This document shows, in pieces, positions 57,501 through 64,000 of a stretch of DNA of 64,000 bases. The stretch comes from Lantana camara (lineage: Eukaryota; Streptophyta; Magnoliopsida; Lamiales; Verbenaceae), in contig CM074856.1 of assembly GCA_037501455.1 (NCBI GenBank), positions 49,505,001-49,569,000 of the forward strand. Direction: 5' to 3'. Both the position numbers and the translations under genes were made by a program. Each line of letters begins with the position of its first letter. Position 1 is the first letter of the stretch. The notes under the pieces are model-generated. The model saw only the letters and a list, made by a program, of their open reading frames with translations, searched no databases and had not been told where the DNA came from.

Positions 57501-60500
57501 GGAACCTTACCAACTAGCACTTCATCTGATTCTTTTATATCTGATTTCTTGCCCCTAAAGTATATTAATATTTTAAAACTTGCCAGTCTCGAGCTCTGGG
57601 AATGATTCGCTCTCATGTACTCTCAGTTCTCAAGAACACTTCCTCTCAGGTAGGTCTGCTGTGATTCTGTTTTATACTTTGGATCTGTGTTTAACATTGA
57701 TCTGAACAATGTATCTACCATAACTTCTCGCTCACTCTAGGTCCAGGCAGCAATGAAAAACAGTGCTGGCAACAAAGCATCTGTCTCTGAAGGTGTTGAG
57801 GCTTCTATAATATACGTCAGATTTAAGGCAGCAGCAAATGAGGTACTCGTGTTATCTATGCTATTATTTCTTGGTCGCTATTCATTCTGAATGAAAGGCT
57901 GCAATAGTGGAAGGAAATTCTTGTTTGAAAAGTAAAAGTTATAGGAAATTCTTTTACCATAATTGTTGTTTATTGAAAAGCTAAAAACTGCCCAAAATGC
58001 AGCTCAAGCCGGTTTTGGAGGAAATTGAAAGTAGAAAACCAAGGAAGGAATATGTCCAGATACTCACGGAATGCCACAAACTTTATTGCGAACAGAGGCT
58101 TTCATTGGTGAATTAAAGTGCATCTTTTCAATGCCCCTTACCCCCACTGGAAAAGAAAAAGAAATCACCGTGGATTACTTTCGCCTAATTAATTAAATCT
58201 CTTTGCTGTTTCTCTTTTATCTTTGGTTCCAGGTGAGGGGCATAGTGCATCAACGGATCTCTGAATTTGCCAAGAAAGAACCCCTGCCATCATTGACTAG
58301 ATCTGGTTGTGCATACCTAATTCAGGTTGGCTTAATAACCATTTTCCGTTGTTTTATAACTGTTTCTTTAATCTGGTAAAGTTGAAAACAAATGGAGCAT
58401 ATTGGGATCATTCTGGCATCACTCAACTTGTTAACCCTTCACTTTACTGATGAATGATGACAAGACCAGATTAATGATTGGGAATAAGTTTGGCTATTTT
58501 GAGGAAGATAACATGTACCAAGAGATTTTAGTTCAAATATTTATAGAGATGAATGATATTGCAGGTGTGCCAGCTTGAACATCAACTCTTTGATTTTTTC
58601 TTCCCTTCATCTTCAGAGGATGTTTCGAGCTTGGCTCCTTTAATAGATCCACTGTAAGTCATTCGAATTTTATGATCTTTTATGAACGATTGGTTTATTC
58701 TCCTGTTAATCTTCCATTCTTTTTTTCTTTCTTTCTTTCTTGTTTCCTTTTCATTTGTTAGGCAAGCAAAAAATTATTGTTGATTGTTGTGTCCTGTGAC
58801 ATCCATATTAAGGAACAATATGGATTTCTCTGTAACTGCCAAATGGAGCTGGAAAACGTTATCCTCCTTTAAATGTAATATGTTATTTTAGAAAAAGGAT
58901 CATGGTGGTCAATGACTAGGCCTGGTAGAACTTTCTTGTAAGAGTGTCATATTGAACTTCCAGTTTGGAGGCTTCTCTATTCGTGCAATTTTCCTCTTAT
59001 TGCCAAGTATATTTCTCCATGTTCGAGAAAGCCAATTTGGGATTTTGGATATTCCACCAACCTTTCTTCTATATATATAATTTGTCTCAGAAGAGACTTT
59101 AATGCGGTTTTATACAAAAATTTTGATTAATTTTCATATCACCCATTTCAATTTATGTGTCATCAGATTTTACTCTGAATCACAGTTGGGGCTCTACATT
59201 GTATTTCAGTATTTTGATCTCTCTAACACATAAGTGAGAAGGCGAGTTTGTATAAACTTTACGAGTTCTTCCCTTATTATACCTCATTAGCTTCTTAGAT
59301 TCTCACACATACAACATTCAACTCAAATTCTTCATTCAACACATGGCAGGTGTACCTACCTGTATGATACGTTACGGCCAAAACTTATTCATGAAGCGAA
59401 CCTTGATATTCTTTGCGAACTTGTTGATATTCTTAAAGTGGAAGTCCTAGCTGAACAAGTAAGCAGACGAGGCGAGTCACTAGTAGGACTTCGGCCAACA
59501 CTTGAAAGGATCTTGGCAGATGTTCATGAGCGTTTAACTTTTCGTGCTAGAACACACATTCATGATGAGGTAACTACTATACCTTGAGTGAGTTAGGGTC
59601 CTTTGTTTGGATGGGAAGATATGGCAATAATGTTTAAAAATATTCTTAAAATATTTAAAAGACACCCAATTAGGACATTATGGCCTTTGTACTTGCTTGA
59701 GATACTTTTATTAATCGTTAGAGATCATCATTCTTAATAAACATTAACATCTGTTTGTTATTATGCAGATTACAAATTATTTCCCATTGGATGAAGACAT
59801 AAATTACCCAGCTAAGCTGGAGGATACAGCCGAGACAAGTTCGGAAACATCATCTGTGAGTGTGACATTAATTTTCTTTTCTGTACCTTATAAGTGTTTT
59901 TTCCCTGTCCTGTAATACTTTTAGTCTCTTGCTTTTGTAACTTGAGCAGTTTGTAACTAACTTGTCCTATAGTTCTGTTTCCATGTATTCTTGTTTTTTC
60001 TCCTTCTGAAAGTGTGACTTTGACCTGTCTGATCTCTAATTGCTCTGGCTAGTTTGCTTTCTCTTTCTCTTCCACTCATCTTACTTGCTCGTTTTATATA
60101 TTATTCATTTCTAGTCCAAATCAAATGATTATTCCCATTTCTGTTTGCAGAGTACTCAAAGTCCTGATGTCTCTAAAACTTGGTACCCTCCACTTGAGAA
60201 AACTATATCCTGTTTGTCCAAGCTATATCGGTGTCTAGAACCTGCAGTTTTTACTGGTTTAGCTCAGGTATTAAGTACTTGCCTGAATTATTTCTTGTTA
60301 TTTGGTGAATACGGTTCAGTTTACTCACTTCTTTCTTATTTTAATAGGAAGCAGTTGAAGTTTGCTCGTTATCCATTCAGGTTAGTGCTTAGAGCTTTCT
60401 GGGATGTGTGGGGTATTGCGCTGTGCAGGGTATTGGTAAGGGGAAGAAGATACCACACTTAGAAACTTCCTAAAGCCTATGGCTTTATATCTGAAATTGT

Positions 60501-62786
60501 GGTTTTTTATCATGACCTAGCCTGGTTTTTTTGTTTTATTTCATGTTAACACTCTCACTTTTAATGCAATTATACTATTCTTGCTAAGTGATCTATCCTG
60601 CAGAAAGCTAGCAAGCTAGTTGGAAAAAGATCGTCCCCAATGGATGGGCAGCTATTCCTCATAAAGTTTCTTCTTATACTCAGAGAGCAGGTAATATCTT
60701 ATATGTATAGTTTACCAACATATCTACCATGTTCTTTAATTACTTATACCAGTAGTCTATGTGCAGATTGCTCCGTTTGATATTGAATTCTCAGTTACTC
60801 ACAAGGAGCTTGATTTCTCTCATTTGCTGGTAATGATTTTGCACTCTCACTATGCTAGTATTTTGCAGTCTTGAGTTTCAAAATATCATGTTATTTATTT
60901 GAAAGGCACATGATTGAAGCTGAACTGCAATAAAGTTTAGTATCTAAGCTTTGTTCCTGCCCTTGATGATTGTTTCTGACTTGGATACTCTATTTGCTTA
61001 GCATCTATGATTTTTGTCAAATGAGTGGACTTATTCACCAGGATTGATCAATTATTAGTTTATTGTTTCTCAAACAGTTACCTTTTACTTCCATGAAAAG
61101 TTAAAAATGACAAGTTTCGGAATGTATGGCACAATAAACACCACTTAATTTAACATAGTTAAATGAAATCATATTTATTATTTTGAATCAGCTTCTGGGA
61201 TTATTTACACTCTTTATATCAAAGCACATACAATTCTCTGGATATTTCCAACATGTGTGGATAAGGCAATCAGTCGCTGCTTAAGTCTATCAAGTAATTT
61301 GATTGATTAGTGCAAGTTTGAAGAACTCTCAAGATAGCCTTGAGAAAATTCAGATTGTTTTGTCACCATAAATGTTAGAAATAGCCATTTTTGTGCAATG
61401 CCGTAGAATCACAGCAGTTGCCACTCTGAATTGAAATAATGTATTTTAAGGTTCGTAATGCTTTTATTTTGGTTATGATAACAATCATCTTCACTAATTT
61501 TGTTTTCAGGAGCATTTGAGACGGATTCTTCGAGGCCAGGCCTCGCTATTTGATTGGTCAAGGTCCACTTCCTTGGCTAGAACTCTCTCTCCACGAGTTT
61601 TGGAAAGTCAAATAGATGCCAAGAAGGTACTTGCTGCTAGCAGGCCGAGTGAAAATTTTTTTACTACAATATTAGCAAATTTCACTTTCTATAGACATTT
61701 TGAGTTCTATATAGTCAATGCTCATAATTCTAAGTCATACACCATTGACATCACATGCAGGACTTGGAGAGAAACCTCAAAGCCACTTGTGAGGAGTTTA
61801 TTATGTCAGTGACTAAGCAAGTTGTGGATCCTATGTTGTCTTTTGTCACGAAGGTGTGTTATATTTGTTTATAATCTGAGTAGTTAACTGCACTTATTCA
61901 ATTTAAGCATATGGAGAGTTCTTGTAGGCTAATCTTGAAAGTAATGGCTAGGCATCTCAGTGACTAAACTGGTCATTGAAAAAGGGCAATACCTGAGATA
62001 TGGCCAGGGTAATCTGGCCATTATATTATAATATAGCTATTCATCAATGAAAACATACTAAGGAATGCCTCAAACTTCAAGTTTATTACACATTGGAGTT
62101 ATTCTATATTACATTGTTCCCATGCAAGATTTCTTGGTCTGCTTTAACATGGTCTTTACTACGAATCATTCTTCCATGAAGGTCACGGCAGTCAAAGTTG
62201 CATTATCCTCAGGCAGTCAAAGTCAAAAGCCAGAGTCTGCCATTAGTAAGCCACTGAAAGACCAGGCTTTTGCAACGCCTGAAAAAGTTGCTGAACTTGT
62301 ACAGAAGGTATATAGTTTTAGTTTTTTTGCTCTCAAATTTTCAGTTTCTTGTGTAAACAGGGTATCTGGTTTTTTTGCTTAAAATGCTCAAACCTAAATT
62401 TGAATCTGATTTATTGTTATAACAGGTGAGTTCTGCTATTCAAGAAGAGCTGCCCAGAGTAATGTCTAAAATGAAGCTTTATCTCCAGAACCCTGCCACC
62501 CGCGCTATACTTTTCAAACCAATTAAGTAAGATATTCTTCTTCTCATTTTTTGTACCTTTATCTTCTTTATATTTATTTGATCATCATGCTCCACTATTA
62601 TCTGAATATAAATCAATTCCATTGTTGATGAAAATTGTTTCACCTCTAATTTGCAGGACCAACATTGTTGAAGCACATGTTCAAATACATTCTCTGCTGA
62701 AATCAGAGTATTCTCCTGAAGACATACAAAATGTTAATCTGGTGTCAATACAAGATTTGCAGGCCCAGCTTGATAGCCTCATGTAA
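54523..62786 (+). CDS. COG3: Conserved oligomeric Golgi complex subunit 3
   Basis: Twenty-five exons give 786 residues in one open frame, the usual plant COG3 length: 54523-54618, 55097-55180, 55278-55385, 56032-56076, 56162-56236, 56342-56437, 56759-56836, 57216-57301, 57401-57467, 57587-57649, 57741-57842, 58003-58107, 58233-58325, 58565-58653, 59350-59569, 59769-59855, 60151-60267, 60348-60380, 60604-60690, 60767-60829, 61510-61626, 61761-61853, 62182-62307, 62426-62526, 62657-62786. COG3 (Sec34) belongs to lobe A of the COG tether, which captures retrograde vesicles at the Golgi. The Sec34 family region begins at [15 protein letters not shown] (about residue 97) and is helical and coiled-coil rich ([19 protein letters not shown]). 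Later landmarks are [14 protein letters not shown] and [18 protein letters not shown]. The start [13 protein letters not shown] is the only good ATG. Intron 5 uses a GC donor. A 3'-UTR intron is likely (about 62799-62902). Confidence 0.96.
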
Positions 62787-63499
62787 CGGAGTTTCAAGGT
62801 TTTGCTTCTCAGTTTCGTCAATATATTTATAAATGTATTTTTGTGATATTAAATGATAAGCTGGTGTTCTGATCAATTTATGGTGCCACTATTTGTTTAC
62901 AGATCAGGACTCTGAAGATTGATGGATTGGAAGAGTTCGTTCACATTGAGACCCTTCTAATACAGATTAGATTTTGAGGGCGTTACACTAAGCTTATTTT
63001 AAAGAATTTGTACGTTTATATGTAATCTCTTACATGCTAACAAGATGTTTTTTGGACTTCTTATACAAATTAGATTAGATTTAGAGGGTGTTCGACCAAG
63101 TTTATTTTGACGAGTTCTTATTTTTGTGGTGCTTGTAGGATAATAGATCTTATTTTTAGAAAGATGCTAAAATATTCGGATGATAATAGGATCACGAGCT
63201 TGAAAATTGTTAGCAGTGTGGGATTTTATAAAATCATGTTTTATAAAAGTAGGAAAAAAAAATCACGTCTTTTTAGAATAAATAAACGGTTAAACAAATA
63301 ATTATTTCACAATTATTTTGAATATAATGGTTATTTCACAATCATTTGGAACATTCCGTCAAATATTTAACGAAATTGTATCTTTTTTTCACCGTTTAGT
63401 AATTTTGAAATTTTAGAAGGGGTCAAACTGTAATAAAATGACTAACACGGGTCTAATTGTAATATACTAATCTCGGAAGGGGTCTAGATGTAATTAACC
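62787..63499 (+). other. COG3 3' UTR and downstream spacer
   Basis: After the TAA, CAAG|GTTTTG and TTTACAG|ATCAGG suggest a spliced 3' UTR. AT-rich sequence follows, with no further gene. Confidence 0.45.
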
Positions 63500-63650
63500 C
63501 CGGATATAAATACGACAATATAGATACAACACAACATGAATATGATAATAGGGATTTTTATTTGAACTTTTAACGTGAAGAGTGTTGGATACAGTATTTA
63601 ATACGATACAGTAAAATGATATTTTTAAAAGTGCTTCTGCCTTGTAATCA
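63500..63650 (-). repeat. Dispersed CGTATCCGTGT-type repeat, copy 3
   Basis: Minus-strand reading gives TTTAAAAATATCATTTTAC, then TATCCAACACTCTTCACG and GTTGTGTTGTATCTATA, paralleling 31220-31375. The rest of the window to 64000 shows nothing recognisable. Confidence 0.45.
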
Positions 63651-64000
63651 GTTACCTACTTCTTATTTTAAAAGGCAAATAAGCTCTTTTCATAAAAAAG
63701 TTATCATATACTTTTGACAAGTCGTATATACTTTTAAACAATGTTTAAACGATTTGGACAGGCTTGATAAGCTCAGCCAATACCTTCTAAATAATCTAAA
63801 TCAATCATATAATTATTGCGATAAAATGATTAGTTTTCAATACATTTCACTATCACTTGTTTGGGTTTAATCAAGTTGTTAACATTTGAAATGGGCATTC
63901 TGTAATTCTCATAGAGTGGATTATGCATAAACCCCACAAGAATATATAAAATTACAATTTGATCCTTATTAGTCAAATAATTATAAATATTTGCACTTTC

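Noticed and set aside
60145..60462. Open frame of 105 codons starting inside COG3 exon 17
   Set aside because: It reads through the exon 17 donor and intron. The conserved protein and splice sites support exons 17 and 18 instead.
62065..62382. Open frame starting in intron 22 of COG3
   Set aside because: Only 62182-62307 is exon 23; the rest is intron read-through.

Overview
This window is nuclear DNA of a flowering plant, most likely a eudicot. It has spliced genes with GT-AG introns, AT-rich spacers and plant lineages of LTR retrotransposons (Ale/Tork-like copia, Tat/Ogre and Tekay-like gypsy). It also carries PIF/Harbinger, hAT and Mutator-like DNA transposons. There is no bacterial or organellar content. 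The species cannot be named from the sequence alone.

Layout. 0.1-4 kb: a short-LTR copia element on the minus strand that has lost gag. 4.2-4.9 kb: a hAT end and a Mutator-like non-autonomous element. 5.4-about 19.7 kb: a decayed Tat/Ogre-lineage gypsy element with gag, protease, RT, RNase H, a second archaeal-type RNase H and integrase on the plus strand. A spliced extra gene lies on its minus strand near the 3' end, and a 3.1-kb Tekay-like solo LTR sits inside its RT. 19.7-23.5 kb: a decayed PIF/Harbinger pair (DDE transposase and Myb/SANT-like partner). 24.1-28.2 kb: four tandem minus-strand genes for small divergent Myb/SANT-like proteins, whose second exons are short and easy to miss. 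29.1-30 kb: a GRF zinc-finger protein with a C-terminal membrane segment. 30.3-32.7 kb: a possible small five-exon gene with weak eIF3k resemblance.

33.3-34.3 kb: a degenerate 340-430-bp tandem repeat. 35.3-48.5 kb: a hAT element (8-bp target duplication) that has taken two insertions, a Tat-type solo LTR and a complete 10.9-kb Tekay-like chromovirus. The 5' LTR of that chromovirus itself carries a 976-bp hAT element, and its 3' LTR preserves the empty site. 49-52 kb: a solo LTR (probably copia) with a Tat solo LTR inside it. 52.3-53.2 kb: another solo LTR of the same family as the one at 36 kb. 54.5-62.8 kb: an intact 25-exon gene for COG3 (Sec34), the one clear housekeeping gene here.

Most of the window is nested transposon debris next to COG3. 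Insertion order can be read from the target duplications, most of which are perfect. The least expected parts are the antisense spliced gene of the Tat element, the Myb/SANT array beside a Harbinger pair, and the multi-level nest at 35-48 kb. Exon boundaries, phases and target duplications were read by eye; no similarity search was run.
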